64,000 nucleotides of DNA, taken from Arachnopeziza araneosa (taxonomy: Eukaryota; Ascomycota; Leotiomycetes; Helotiales; Arachnopezizaceae). Positions 33,688 through 45,693 of this stretch are shown in pieces (within the stretch, counting starts at the first letter, position 1; each line of letters begins with the position of its first letter). A program made the position numbers and the translations under genes. Under the pieces are notes generated by a model. It searched no databases, was not told where the DNA came from, and was given only the letters and a program-made list of their open reading frames with translations. The stretch spans positions 248,001 through 312,000 of the forward strand of contig QYAI01000010.1 in assembly GCA_003988855.1 (NCBI GenBank), in the 5' to 3' direction.

Positions 33688-34101
33688 ATGAAGCTCCTCA
33701 TCCTCAGCTCTCTCATCACCTCCGTCCTCTCCCTTCCCGCAATCCCGATCCCCATCGCCGCGCCCCTCGATATCCATATCCACGCTCTCCCACCCGTTCC
33801 TGCCATTGCGACCTCCTCTCAGACACCATCCTCCCTCCTCGCCACCGCAACTCTCGCAGCAGCTACGCTCGTCCAGCAACCATCAGCCGACGAGGCCCCT
33901 CTCCCCACCGAGAAACCAGACCTCAAGGCAAGACAGACCATCATCGGTAGCGGCGGGAGTACGCTTACCGACACCGGATTCGGTTGGGGATTCCCTCCCG
34001 GATGGAGTAGTGTCAGGCCGCTTACCACGACGGATGGCGGGGGAAATCTCATCACGCTGACGGCTCCGGCGTTGAGTATAACTTATGGTTGGTGGCCGTA
34101 G
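33688..34101 (+). CDS. Small secreted protein of unknown function
   Basis: A single exon of 137 residues. A classical signal peptide (MKLLILSSLITSVLSLP, cleavage after about 15-17) is followed by a Pro/Ala/Ile-rich stretch (IPIPIAAPLDIHIHALPPVP), then a linker ending DLKARQTI that could be processed after Arg. The mature C-terminal part is Gly/Trp/Thr-rich and ends ITYGWWP. There are no cysteines, unlike typical disulphide-rich effectors. No homologue recognised. A secreted role (wall, adhesion or host contact) is inferred from the leader only. Confidence 0.7.
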   Translation: MKLLILSSLITSVLSLPAIPIPIAAPLDIHIHALPPVPAIATSSQTPSSLLATATLAAATLVQQPSADEAPLPTEKPDLKARQTIIGSGGSTLTDTGFGWGFPPGWSSVRPLTTTDGGGNLITLTAPALSITYGWWP

Positions 34102-34700
34102 GACAGAGGAATCGCTTTACGGACGGCGGGTTCAGATGAGAAGGTGGTTATCTAGGGATTGGAAGTTGTGGAGGAACTGAGAGGGATGTTTTGTGTTTTG
34201 AATGCTGAACAGGTTGCTGGACATCGTGATTGGCATAGGGAGGATGGGATCGAGCAGGTGGTATGGAGAAGGGGGAGGAGTGACTTTGTAGTTCGTTGTT
34301 ATATGTATTCATAGAGCATGCACCTAAGATACCTTTCGTCGCAAATGCGTCATATGAGAATATTCAGAGCATGATATGCTATAGCAACTTCCATCACCAA
34401 AACTTGGCCAAGAAATGATGAATCTTTGTGAAAGACGCAGTTGGACTTTCCTTCTCTGAGATAAAGCTGGACACCCGGAACTAGCGAGTCAAGCTTCAAT
34501 GTCAAAGTTGAAGTAAAAGTATAAGAGCAACCTTTTTTTGGTATTGTATTCATTTATTTGGTACGCTAAGATATCGTCCTATTGCAAACTTATGAGTAAT
34601 ATGTTCGAGAGCATCCACCCATCCCTTTTCCTAACCTCTGTTTTAGAGCACCAGTAACCCTTTGATAAGAAACTACCAACCACCAAGAGAGAACGAACCT
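34102..34700. other. Intergenic, convergent
   Basis: Lies between the 3' ends of the small secreted protein gene and the Tudor-protein gene. No gene seen. Confidence 0.45.
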
Positions 34701-35770
34701 TTAGGCAGTTCCTTGGCTTCTCGTCTTCCGGAGTGCTTTTCCAGCTGTAGGGGTTTTCTTCTCCTTTGCTGGCTTTTTCTCGCCGCTACCCTTTGGCCGG
34801 CCTGGCTTTCTCTTCTCGCCATTCGTAGATGTAGTGCCGTTTGATTTCTTCTGCTTCTTTGTAACTTCTTCAACATCTTCCTTGTCAGTCTTCTCTTCGT
34901 TCGCATCCACCTTCTCATCTGCCTTTCGCTTGGTTCCAGTTTGTGCCTCGCTCTCTTCCTCTGAGGTTTCCTCCTCTTTCTCCACATTGCCGTTTGTATC
35001 ATCTGGCTTCTTTTCTTCTTCTTCCTTCTCTTCTTCGGATAATTTGGGTTTATCAGCTGATGATGCGCCATTGGTAGTACCGTTCGTGCTGCCATTGGTT
35101 GTGTTCTCGGGCGCTTTCGAGGTAATGTTCAGCTCATCAGCAGTCTTAACGACATCATTGCCGCTTCGAGCAATGTGGACAGCCGGGTTTTCTTCATCTA
35201 TCATCAGATTAGCGCAAAAAAGCTGAAATGGTTAGGAAGGTCTGAAGGTCTGAAGTTCAGAAGCTGTTTCAGAGCAAATACGCAAATCACATGTGAGCGT
35301 GATACTTCTGATGGCTCTTGGTCGAAAGAGGTCTAATAGTAATTGAGGTTCAGAATAACACTTACCACCAGTTTTGGTAATGTCATTGCCACGGTGCGAA
35401 GTAACAGTTACATCTCCGGCTTTGACTTCAGCAACCGTGCCCGATGGATGAGAACCATTCCAGTTCCAATTGACTAATAAAGTTAATGAGATACTTCAAC
35501 TCGAAAACGTTATGAAAGTGAGACGTGGTTCAGTTAGCAGCCATAAGCAGCTTTGCACATTCTTAAGTGTCCAGCAGAGATGAGCACTTATTTGGATGGT
35601 AGAATTTAGCTCAATGCGCTCGCTAGATGGAAATGGATAAAGACTGATGACATAGAAAGCAAGATGGTAATGTGAGAGTTTGAATCGACGAGTTGACTAG
35701 ATTGATCTGAAAGCCACGGTAGTGGAAGGAAATCCATACCTTTGTCACCTTCCTGAATCTGTTCTGACAT
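34701..35770 (-). CDS. HVA1-type Tudor (DUF2945) protein with acidic/AT-hook-like tail
   Basis: Exons 35770-35740, 35473-35366 and 35197-34701 give 211 residues. The N-terminal 75 residues form the DUF2945/hypervirulence-associated Tudor-like fold: GDKVNWNWNGSHPSGTV, AEVKAGDVTVTSHRGND and NPAVHIARSGNDVVK. The rest is low-complexity Glu/Lys/Asn/Thr with KRKPGRPKGSGEKK, an AT-hook core (PGRPKG). A nuclear, DNA- or chromatin-binding role is therefore likely but unproven. The two introns are 266 and 168 nt, several times the local norm; exon phases agree. The start at 35770 (MSEQIQEGDK) is the only one that completes the first Tudor strand. Confidence 0.82.
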
Positions 35771-36639
35771 ATTGAATGATATTTGCAAGATAGAATTGGA
35801 GGGATTGAGTAGCAGATCTGATTGAGGCACTCGACGGCGACCTGTAAAATGAAATTTGCTGTGTTGCGTTGTACGAATTGATGGTTTGCGACAAAATGGA
35901 AGTTGTCGAGATGAGGTGACGTTCAAGTGAGGATGAGAACCATGACGCTATTTTGGAGTGCGAAGGACAGTAGCCACAACTTGCTTGACGGGGGTGGTCT
36001 CGAAGACACGCCCAATGGGAGAGGAAAGGAAAGGGAGAGTCAAGCCACACCTGATGGCGGATGATGGAAGAATAGGAGCAGCGAATAATTGGCGCTGAGG
36101 GTTGCGGGGAATCGCTGCAGCGGGTCTGGTCATCTTGACCAGGCAAAAGAGCCATGATCCATCAAAACGACTTGTCATCAGTCAAGCAAGCTGACAATGA
36201 ACGGCCTCCCTCCCAGCTTCCAGCCAAACGTCGTCGACTTTCAGCATGCAAGGACATTCCGGACCACGACTCCATCCTGTGCTTCTGCTCACTATAAGCA
36301 CCCGCCACAATGATGAACAGACTTCCTCGTCTCCGGTTCCTGACCCAGCCATCGTCTTTCTGCTGAAACAAAAACGCGGCTAATGCAATGCAGGTCATCA
36401 CAGCCCCGAGTGTTTCTAGAGAAAAATGGGTGTTCTGTAAAGAAGGACGTCATCAAATTACGGCAGGCATCTTGTGCCGCCTAGGCAGATCATTGTTCAC
36501 AAGAAGAGCACAGTCTCATGAGGAATTCCATTCATATATCAGCAAGCATACCCATTTGTCCTAGAGTTGGCCCAGCCCAGGTATCTCCAACGCCGTAGAT
36601 GCAGTGTAACGCCTTTTCAAAATGCTCCGTCATATTTCA
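35771..36639. other. Intergenic; upstream DNA of Tudor-protein gene
   Basis: Minus-strand frames (up to 136 codons) here are Ser/Arg-rich and without motifs, and overlap the first exon of the Tudor gene in another frame. No gene supported. Confidence 0.45.
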
Positions 36640-37902
36640 TCAAGCAATACTGAGCCCACGGAGGAACTCAATATCTCCCAGGTTTGACGCCTCTTTCTCT
36701 ATCTCCAGAGTTGGCTCAATTCCCAGCTTCTTAGGGAACTCCGCCTTCAAAAATTCCATCACCCACTCTGCTTCGACATTGTTTTCATGCTTCAGTAAGA
36801 ACTTAGCGGTATTTAAGCCCAAATTTACGACATCATTCTCCACCTTATCAGATTTAAGCCTCTTCTTCACTGCGAAATGATCTTGAATCGCTCGGAGATG
36901 ACTTAAAGCTGAAGTTGGACTAGGTCGGGTGGGATGGATGAGATGTAGCTGCGAGATGGTAAAACGGAAATTATTCGCGTCAATGATAGGTAGCAAACTG
37001 AGGAACAAGTCGAAAGCTCTTTCACTCGGTGCTTGAAATCTACTAGTAGGGTGCAGTGAAGCCGATATTAGAACTTTCCCAGGTACTCGGAGAGCTTTGC
37101 TAACTTCCTCTGGCTGTAGTCCGGCGATTAGATTCTTAGCCCTATGAAGACACAGATATGCACTGTCCAAAGTCGTTGCTAGATTCTTCTCTGCTTGGAC
37201 GAGACAGAGCAGCGGTTGAACCATGTCTCGATAAGCCGTCTTATAAGATAGCTCGTTGGGAAATCCAAACGAGAGACTTGGGATACGCTCCAATGAGCGT
37301 TTAATCCATGGCCAAGCCGCTTCTTGAAGTCCTTCTGCAACCATAAACTCTGTAAGGATGGCCGTAAACTTGTAGTTTCTCAGAAAGTCGTCCGTATTAA
37401 CTTCCCCGCTCGATACAAGCCATCTCAAAACTTTGAAACCTGCGCCCGATTGTGCCATTTGTGTCCTGTCACTGTTTAACAGGCGCTTTTTCGCATTCAA
37501 GCATATCCACGCTTGTTGTGTGTTCATAATGCCTGCCGCCACGGCCCGATCAAATGAATCCATGGGATCTTTATTCTGGTCTGGTTCAGGGTTCTTGAAC
37601 TCTAGACCAAAGAGAGGGTTGGTAAGCAGAGAACGCATGTGGCGGTCTGCTGGGTTTCTGCCCTGCTCGGATGTTGACTGTCGGCGAGGTCTCGTTTGTG
37701 TTGGACGAGGATAGTTCAAACTAGGAGTGCCATTTTCGGGACTTGTTGGGTGCTCGGTGTCAAGATGATTTCGAAAAGAAGTTGTTAAAAGATTGAGTAG
37801 TTGCTGTGATTCCTTGGGCCCAAGTGGAAGCGGGTGGTGGAGTTTGAGCTTTTGCAGAGATGGTATGGCCCGAAAGGACAGTGTCTGCGAAGGTCGAAAC
37901 AT
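36640..37902 (-). CDS. Conserved mitochondrial-type protein of unknown function
   Basis: A single exon of 420 residues. The N-terminus (MFRPSQTLSFRAIPSLQKLK) is basic, Ser/Arg-rich and without acidic residues, as in mitochondrial presequences. After a disordered stretch comes DRHMRSLLTNPLFG, a block I associate with filamentous-ascomycete mitochondrial proteins. The remainder is alpha-helical with repeat-like spacing (WPWIKRSLERI, TLDSAYLCLHRAKNLI, EAEWVMEFLKAEFP). No catalytic motif is visible. A helical-repeat protein in mitochondrial RNA or respiratory-complex biogenesis is a guess. It diverges from DEF1 across 496 bp. Confidence 0.8.
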   Translation of the reverse strand: MFRPSQTLSFRAIPSLQKLKLHHPLPLGPKESQQLLNLLTTSFRNHLDTEHPTSPENGTPSLNYPRPTQTRPRRQSTSEQGRNPADRHMRSLLTNPLFGLEFKNPEPDQNKDPMDSFDRAVAAGIMNTQQAWICLNAKKRLLNSDRTQMAQSGAGFKVLRWLVSSGEVNTDDFLRNYKFTAILTEFMVAEGLQEAAWPWIKRSLERIPSLSFGFPNELSYKTAYRDMVQPLLCLVQAEKNLATTLDSAYLCLHRAKNLIAGLQPEEVSKALRVPGKVLISASLHPTSRFQAPSERAFDLFLSLLPIIDANNFRFTISQLHLIHPTRPSPTSALSHLRAIQDHFAVKKRLKSDKVENDVVNLGLNTAKFLLKHENNVEAEWVMEFLKAEFPKKLGIEPTLEIEKEASNLGDIEFLRGLSIA

Positions 37903-38398
37903 GATGCTCTCAACCGGGAGCCCAGCTGAAGACCAAAATTGTAGCTATCGCGTAGGGTAGGTAACCATTGCGGCGTGTTGAAGGCCGCGAACGATGTTGA
38001 GGGGAGTCGATGGAACCAGGATTAGCCGCATCGATTAGATCATCACGTGACTCAGACACTAGCGTGAGAAATGCCTAGGTAGAATCTGAATCCGGCGGAC
38101 TGGTTTTTGAAGAGTACTAAGTATAAGTTTGTAAATAAAGATCTGATGCTAAATTTTTGTTTCTGAGTAATCTCTCTGACATCTACCCTGCATCCTTCTG
38201 CCTAGTAAATTCGTTGCATGGAGCGACTTCATTAAGCCAGAATAAGCGATTCAGGAGAGCTCTAAATTTGTGTAGTTCTCGTGCCGCGCCTACATCATTC
38301 TGGCAACCAAACAACCTCATTCTACCTTCTTCACTACAGCCCTTCACGCTTCTTTTTCTTTCTGATTTTCAAACGCACACATAGCCTCACACAGTACT
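37903..38398. promoter_or_regulatory. Bidirectional promoter between mitochondrial-type gene and DEF1
   Basis: 496 bp between divergent start codons. The DEF1 side is CT-rich with CTTCTTTTTCTTTCTG just upstream of the start. A small frame inside is not supported as a gene. Confidence 0.5.
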
Positions 38399-41300
38399 AT
38401 GTCTGAGGTTCAGTCGCGACCTGCCGCGCCTCGCGGTAGAGGCTCTGCTCGCGGCGGTCGAGGAGGTTTCTCTAGTAGAGGAGGACGTGGAGGGCGAGGT
38501 CACGCAACCAACGGCGAAAAGACGGATTCGCACACAACTACATCAATTGAAGATGATGGTGAAGTGGGTCAATTGAAAAAACAGTATGGTAGCAAAGTCT
38601 CGACGATCAAGGAGATGTTTCCCGAATGGACTGATGAGGACATCGTTTTCGCATTACAAGAAACCAACGGCGACCTGGAAACTACTGTTGATCGCATTAC
38701 CGACGGTAAGGATATGATAGCAGAACCAAGTCCATTAAACGCGCCACTTATTATAATCTTCTTGAATTCGAACTGACGGCGACCTTTAGGATCGATTTCT
38801 CAATGGGGTGAGGTTGCTAAGAACAAGAAAGATCGATCTCGTTCCAAGGTCAAGGATGCAACAGTCAGCACTTTTGGCGATTCTACAAATCAATCTAGAG
38901 TCTCGCGCGGCGGTCGGGCTGGCTTTGACGGCAGCAGAGGAGGTCGGGGTCGCGGCGCAGATCGAGGCAGAGGTGGAAAATCTCGTGGAGCATCTGTCGC
39001 ACATACAAATGGTACCCGCAACAAGGAAAATGTCGAAAACTCAGCTCCTACCGTCGAATCCCCTGCATGGGATACAACTACGACTGGCGACACACCTTGG
39101 GATACTGCTACAAAGACCGCGGAAGAAAACGAGGATACTCCTGCTAAACCTATCGAAGAAAGCTGGGGAGCGACTGTGACGGGAGCTGCTTCTGCAACTG
39201 CTGCATCTGCTGCCAAGGCGGCCTCGACTGTTATTCCTCAAGGCGGTGCTCCAAAGAGTTGGGCAAGCATATTCGCAGCACCCAAGAAAGCACCTACTCC
39301 AGTTGTTGAGAAGTATATCGCACACCCGGTTCAGGGAGCTGATTTCACTAACAGAAAATTTAGAACAGTTGAACCGCCTAAACCAGAAGAGCCTGTAGAA
39401 CCTCCTGCAAAGGAACCAGAAGAACCAATTCCTGAGCCAGCCCCAGTTGAGCCAGAAGAGGTAGTCCCAGTGGAAGTTCCTGCAATCGAAGAACCTGAAG
39501 CCCCGCTCACTCCTTCAAAGGATGAGCTCACGGAAGACAATGTTGAGCAGCTTCCGGACGTTTCTGCGCCAGCTCCCACCGCCACAGCTGCAAGTACTAC
39601 AGCTAGTTCTTGGGATCCTCGAAGTGGTGCTAACAGTACCACACCATATTCTGCTTTACAGCAAACTCCTGCACAAGCAATTCGTCCACCTACTAGCGGT
39701 TTCCAAGCGTCGGCTTTGAAAGCTACTGGGCCAACTGGACGTTCTTCAAGTTATCAGCGACGGGTGCTTGATCAAGAGGAGGCGGTTCGCATGCCAGGAA
39801 ATCGCGAGGTTGATCGAGCTGCAGTGCAATTTGGTGCTTTCAGTTTGAATGGCAGTGCAGAGGAGGACGTTGATGGTGATCGTGAGGAAGCTGAGACTCG
39901 TGCTCAACCACCCCAACATTCGCCAGTTGCGCCCAGAGCCGCACTACCGCCTGTGCCCCAACAACCAGCTCCTGTCTCTGAAACTCTACCAACACCCAAG
40001 CAGGCTGCAGGTCTACCAGCTGCAACTCTCCCAAGTGCAGCTTCTGGACTGCCATCTCCTGCGCCTCTTGCCAATGCTCAAACTGCATCTCAGCAAGGAT
40101 CGCAAGGAAGTACCCCATACAATCAATATGGAAGATTTGGTGCTGGTGGTCAAGATCAGTCGACGTTACCTCAAAAGCCTTATGACTCCTTTAGTCAGCA
40201 GGCTCCTTCTACTCAAAGCCCATTCGAGGGTTATCCTAATCAGCAAACTCAGAACCAAACTGGTTCTCAGCCTCCAACTCAACCTGGTGCTTTCTCATCT
40301 GCACCTAATGAATTCTCGTCGTATTACACTGCGGATGCACAGCAGAGAAATGCATACAATCAATATTACAACCAACCTTATGGATTGCAACAGGGTGCTC
40401 AAGGTCAAGATGGACCTGTCTCTCAGCAACGATCCTATAACGGATATACTGGTCCCCAGCAATCGGAAAACTCATCTCAATTCACTCAAAGCACAGCGCA
40501 ACAGGCTCCGTCACGTTATGCATCGACTGGTGAGGGTCAAAACAGTGGGCACTCCACGCCAAATCCGGCTGCCCAAACTCAGCAAACAGGAGCTGGTCAG
40601 GGTGCTCAGCCTCAGACTGCGCACCAGCAACAGCCACAGGTCCCTGGCAATTACCCCTATGGCCACCCATATTATTCTAGCCCATACTATGCTGCATATA
40701 TGAATCAACAATATCAGCAATATGGTGCAAACTATCCAAGTGGACCATATGGCGCAAAGGGTGGTCTTCACCAACAGTATCCAGGATATGGAATGTCTCC
40801 AGGGGCTCCTTATGATCACGCAGCTTCTCCAGCAGCCGGAGGTTTTGGAGCATCCGCTTTACACGGTCGTGACAGCGGTTTGAATACACTATCTGATTAT
40901 GGTCGCGCCGGTTCAGCAGCAGTTCAGACCCCACAGTCTCTCGCAGGAAGCGGCGCTTTCGGTGGCGGCCATGATGCATTTGCTCGAGGTTCTTCCTACC
41001 AAGGTCAAGGTCAGCAGCATTTCGGTGCTCAGCAAGGCAATCAACAAGTTACTGGTGATGATTTGAAACCATTTGGTGACTCGAAGACTGCCAATGGACC
41101 CAGCCCATCGCTGTCACAAGCTGGTCGACCAGGATCTGCGACAAATGCCGCTCCTGGCTCTGCGTTACCTCCTCCACAATCACAACAAGGTGCTTATGGC
41201 GGTTACCCATCCCACCTCCAACAACCAGGTCATGGCCTTCACGGTAGTCAAGCCGGAAGCCAATACGGTGCTCTTGGTGGCGCAGGTGGACATCAAGCAG

Positions 41301-41434
41301 GCGGACAAGGTCACCAAAACAGCCAGTATGGAGCCTATCAAGGGTTTGGGGGTAATTACTATGGCAACAGCCAGCAGCAGCAACAGCAGCAACAACAACA
41401 ACGTGGAGGATGGGGTGGAAACTATGGACACTAA
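38399..41434 (+). CDS. DEF1: RNA polymerase II degradation factor DEF1
   Basis: It recruits the elongin-cullin ubiquitin ligase to stalled RNA polymerase II for Rpb1 degradation. Exons 38399-38705 and 38790-41434 give 983 residues. An RGG-rich N-terminus is followed by a CUE-like ubiquitin-binding domain (VSTIKEMFPEWTDEDIVFAL, about 63-82, then GDLETTVDRITDG). The block KSWASIFAAPKK is the conserved region after the CUE domain. The remaining 600 residues are Pro/Glu then Gln/Tyr/Gly-rich, ending in a polyglutamine run and RGGWGGNYGH. In yeast the Q-rich part is removed by the proteasome to let Def1 enter the nucleus; conservation of that step here is inference. Confidence 0.92.
41367..41403 (+). 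repeat. CAG/CAA tract encoding polyglutamine in DEF1
   Basis: A run of mixed CAG and CAA codons encodes about ten consecutive Gln near the DEF1 C-terminus. Mixed codons suggest selection for the amino acids rather than pure slippage. Confidence 0.85.
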
Positions 41435-42528
41435 TTCGGGCTACCACACCATATCAGTGTTGGTAGCTGCATGTCCACATGTATTGATTACAGCCTCGGA
41501 TTTGGGAAGAGGTTGTAATTTCGTACCAACATTGTGTTATTACATGCATTAGCCTTCCGCAATTTCTTTCTATGCTATTTTCTGCGATGCAATGCGAATT
41601 GGGTCACAATTCAGGAGGGAGAATGGAACTTGAAACATCAACGTTGAATGGACGGGCTGGGATGGTCATTTGAACGTGGCTTGCTAAGCTAAAGCCGCAA
41701 CCTGTAATTGTGTTTTTCTCTCCACTATCAAATTCAATTTGATTTTGCTGGGGGACTTTTTGCGTGTTCTCAATTAGTTTCTTTTGTGACGACTTGACAT
41801 CTCATCTTTCGGAGGCAGCGCAGTATTATTATCAAAAGCTATTGGGGCATTTTATAGTAATGCATGGTGGGCAAATTTGATGGATGAGCGAGATTGAAGG
41901 CATTAAACAGGTATCATGGAACGATTATTGCTGGAGGGGATGACAATGAACGAGATTTGCTGCTGCTTGACCCCTATTTCTTGATGAATACTAATTGAAG
42001 GAACATGCCTACTTTGTTTGTTTAAGAAGTGATGGTGGAGCTTATGTATATATTGACTTATCCAAGCGACTAGGAACTCGTGGAGTCCAATCTCGGCGTC
42101 ATATGCTGCGGACTTGAATTACTTGCTGTTCTTTTTAGCATCGTACAGCAAAAAAACAGAATGAAGGTTAAGGTTCTCTGGTCTTATATTCTCCATAATT
42201 AAAGATAATATCCTTGTTTCACGCCACTTACCTAAGTTTGAACCTTGGTTGTTGAGCAAGAGCCATGAAGTCCGATACAAGGTGATAATTGTGTACTGTC
42301 AAATCATGTTTCAAAGTCTCGAAGTGATCGTCCGTCTTGGTGAAAGCTGACGCAGCACGCGGGTAAGCTCCGCCGCTCGTATTCAAAGGCTACCTGCATG
42401 GCTACCAACCCAGCCACAGTTATTGGTAGGCAACGACATCTCAACCTATCCATATTCAAGCAACTTCAAAAAGTATCTGAAAACATATCATTTCTTCCTT
42501 ATATACTAGATTCCTGACGCTAAAAGAA
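41435..42528. other. Intergenic, 1.1 kb, no gene recognised
   Basis: Terminator of DEF1 and promoter of the AAA ATPase gene. No frame of note. Confidence 0.5.
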
Positions 42529-44293
42529 ATGGATTCCTACGACGACTTCGTTCATGTTCTTACCGGTCCTCAGGCCTCCTCCTCGCGAGGCGGGGGTACC
42601 ACAGTCTCAGAAGACTACTTTAACAACACGAAAGGACCCAGAGTGTTTACTGAAGGTCTCATCGTGGACTCCATTCGTAAGAAGCACCCCAAGCACCATC
42701 TTATGGTCAATCCAGGCTATACATGCGATTTATTGGTATGGGCAAAGTCTCGTGATGATGTGACCTACTTTCCACACGGAGATTCTGCGGGCAATCTGGT
42801 CGAGTCGCAATTTGTTCCTCCATCAAGGAGATATGGTGATGAGGCTGGAGGGGTGTTTTATGAAAGAGTCGTCTTCGGGTGCTACGACCTCGTGTTCAAT
42901 GGCACCACTTTCTTGATCTACGTTGCTGAAGGCCAAGTTGGACAATTCACTTCCCGTTACAATTATGTTCTTATCGAAGACTTGACCTTGAATATGACCG
43001 GCAAGGCCGACGCCCAGACAAAGGCAAATGAGTTGGTTGCTGCAGCGACTAAGTGGCTACAAGAACTTCATGGTGAAGTTTTGGTCTTCGACCAAGGATA
43101 CTGGCAAAAGAACCAAGAACTATACCAGAACATTCAGAACTCGAACTGGGTAAGTCAAATCCTGCCGTTTTAGGACCTGCTCTTTGGATGGCCCAAGCAT
43201 TACTCGTCACAGCTTCCTTACTTAATACATTGAGATCAGTATCAATCCCCAACTTCTACCCATTACTCATAACTGACGCTGAACTTCTGAATAGGAGGAT
43301 GTTATTCTTGATGAAGAGAGAAAGGAATCTATCATCCAGGATGTTATTGGGTTTTTTGATGCTGAGAAGCGGTACTCGCAATTCGGAGTTCCTTGGAAGG
43401 TTTGTCCTCTACTTCCGGTACGAATGTGCATAACTGACATCTGTGCAGAGAGGTCTCATTTTCTATGGGCCGCCTGGGGTGAGAAATTCCTAGCTCCAAA
43501 AATGAATACAATGCTAATAATAATTCAGAATGGTAAAACCATCTCCACTAAAGCCCTCATGCATGACGCTTCCAAGCGAACTTCGCCTGCAATCGAATCG
43601 TTGTATGTCAAGAGCTTGAACTCTTTCCAAGGCCCGGAATATGGCATTCGATCCGTGTTCCTCAAGGCTCGTCAAATGGCACCATGTCTTCTAATCTTCG
43701 AGGACATAGATTCTCTCATAAACCCCATGGTTCGCTCATACTTTCTCAATGAGGTGGATGGCCTTGAGTCGAATCATGGAATTCTCATGATCGGGAGTAC
43801 TAATCATCTGGAGCGTCTTGATCCGGGAATTGCGAAACGCCCAAGTCGATTTGACAGGAAATACTTATTTGATGTTCCGGATAGAGAAGAACGTGTCCAG
43901 TATTGCGAATACTGGCGCCACAAGTTGAGCGAGAATAAGGAAGTTGACTTTCCGAAAGAACTATCAGGTAAAGTTGCAGATATCACCAGCGACTTCTCTT
44001 TTGCCTACCTCAAGGAAGCATTTGTAGCTGCCTTATTGGTGATTGTCAGACAAGAAGAGAAGCAGGTATACAGAAGCAGAGATGATAACCTTAGCGATAA
44101 CGCTCTGTGGAAAGAGTTGAAGAGGCAGATTGAGAATCTAAGAAAGGAGTTAGAGGGTGATGATGATGAAGATTCTGTTGCGGCTACGACAAGCCCAAGC
44201 ATGAGCGGTATGTGGCCAGCTCTTGGGAGTATGCTTGACGAGAGATGCACTAGACCAATGGACATCAGGAATGCCATGCCCAGACATCATTAG
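42529..44293 (+). CDS. AAA-family ATPase (uncharacterised fungal subfamily)
   Basis: Exons 42529-43149, 43295-43399, 43449-43478 and 43529-44293 give 506 residues. The first 200 residues are a subfamily-specific domain (PGYTCDLLVWAKS, FTSRYNYVLIEDLTL). The AAA core begins with DVILDEERKESI. Walker A is GPPGNGKT, split by an intron between Gly252 and Asn253. Walker B is LLIFEDIDSL (about 300), sensor 1 is IGSTNHL, and the arginine-finger region is RPSRFDRKY. The C-terminus is acidic, then SMSGMWPALGSML. Motifs are intact, so ATP hydrolysis is expected. The core resembles BCS1/spastin-like AAA proteins, but no N-terminal span is seen. Substrate unknown. Confidence 0.88.
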
Positions 44294-44449
44294 GACTTAG
44301 CACAAAAACTGGGCGTTGCCAAAAATTCAAAAGAGCTTTGTATGTGTTTTACATAGTAGTACACGATATTAGCAATTAAGTATTATGCATCAGTAGTCTT
44401 ACATGTCCACAGGGGTATCTTTCGAATCAAATTGCCTCCTAGTTCCTTC

Positions 44450-45163
44450 TCACTCATCATCTAGTATTCGACTTGCCAGAGGTCCAAAAAAAGGTACCTC
44501 ACATCGGTCCAATGTATCCGCTAAGGAGAGTCAGTTCTATCCCTAAGCCCATCCTCGAAGACACTCACCGTCTCGATACGCCCTCAACGTCAAATATCCA
44601 ATCAGCCCTAAATCCCCAATGAATAACAGCCAGCTGAGAAACTTCGACCATAGGAGGAAGAGATGCAGTAAGAATAGGGCCGAGAACAGCAGCGCCGACT
44701 GCCACGCATGAAACCTATCCCTCATCAGTCCCTTCTTCATCTTCCTCTGCTAGGAGCCAACTCACCGCACATAATCACTCTTATGCTCTGTAAGTAACAA
44801 CAGCACACCGCCGGCAGGTGGTAGCAGGAGGTATGCCAGACACGCCTCATAGTCCAGTCGTATGGGCAGACTTGTCTCGAATTCATTCAACCTCGCTCTT
44901 CCACTCTCCAGATCCGGCGTGGCGTGTGTATGTGTTCCTACAAACGACGCATGGCTTCCAAAGCCCGACCGCGGGTCTACCTCTGCTGCCCATGGGTTGG
45001 CAGATGCCCGAGGCGCGTTGGTGGGTGATGGTAACGCGGGGGAGAAGGACCCTGATTTGCGCCCTCGGCCAGGAGGTGAGAAGGAGCGGCGGCCTTCAGG
45101 GAGAGGGGGCGACAGCGCACGGTGTGTTTCGGGGGATTGGTCTTGGTAAGGGGCGAAATCCAT
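44450..45163 (-). CDS. Small three-span membrane protein (DUF4870/UPF0132-like)
   Basis: Exons 45163-44766, 44714-44569 and 44520-44450 give 204 residues. The first 100 residues are disordered (Ser/Pro/Arg-rich). Three hydrophobic segments follow: ACLAYLLLPPAGGVLLLLT, WQSALLFSALFLLHLFLLW and WLLFIGDLGLIGYLTLRAY. The loop HKSDYVRFHAWQ joins spans one and two; this is the hallmark of the DUF4870-like family. The tail, rebuilt by the last splice, is ADTLDRCEVPFFGPLA, ending DDE. Function not known to me. It converges on the AAA ATPase gene, with 156 bp between stop codons. Confidence 0.85.
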
Positions 45164-45693
45164 GGTCTGGATGTGTAGATAGATAAATACTAAATGGAAC
45201 TTAGAGGAGAGTTGTTGCAGGGTAGTTCCTGTATCAATATGATCGGGAGCTGGGTTGTTGGAGGACGACGTGCGTTTTTAAAAACCTCAGGCAAAATTAA
45301 AGACGGCCGAAATCGGCCATGTGATTGTGTTAACTTTTAAGAATATTCAAGTATGAGAGATCACAAGCTATATAGAAATAGGGAAAGTATTTGGCACCAT
45401 TTCAGAGATGGCAGGGTATTCAATCACACCTCCTCCGGGACCTCCAGATCCTACCTATGCCTGATTCCGCTCCAAGTCCCTGACGCTGAAGGCAACTATC
45501 TTGAAAACAAAAGAACTCCTTGAATGCCAGAACCAAAACGAGGCTCCTATACACTCGCCTTTACCCTATTGATATCTTGGTTTCATGCACGCATAGCTAG
45601 CCTCCATAATCTTCAATGAAAAAGTTTCTTTGCCTCCAGTTTTCTTCCCAAGGCCTTGCTCTCAATCCTCATAACATTTCGTTTCTACTTGAT
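45164..45693. other. Intergenic spacer
   Basis: Promoter of the membrane-protein gene and terminator of GID4. No gene seen. Confidence 0.45.

Noticed and set aside
34673..35095. 140-codon Lys/Arg-rich minus frame
   Set aside because: Frame-shifted shadow of the acidic/basic tail of the Tudor-protein gene.
34834..35226. 130-codon Ser/Phe-rich plus frame that looks like membrane segments
   Set aside because: It is the antisense reading of Glu/Lys/Thr codons of the Tudor-protein tail.
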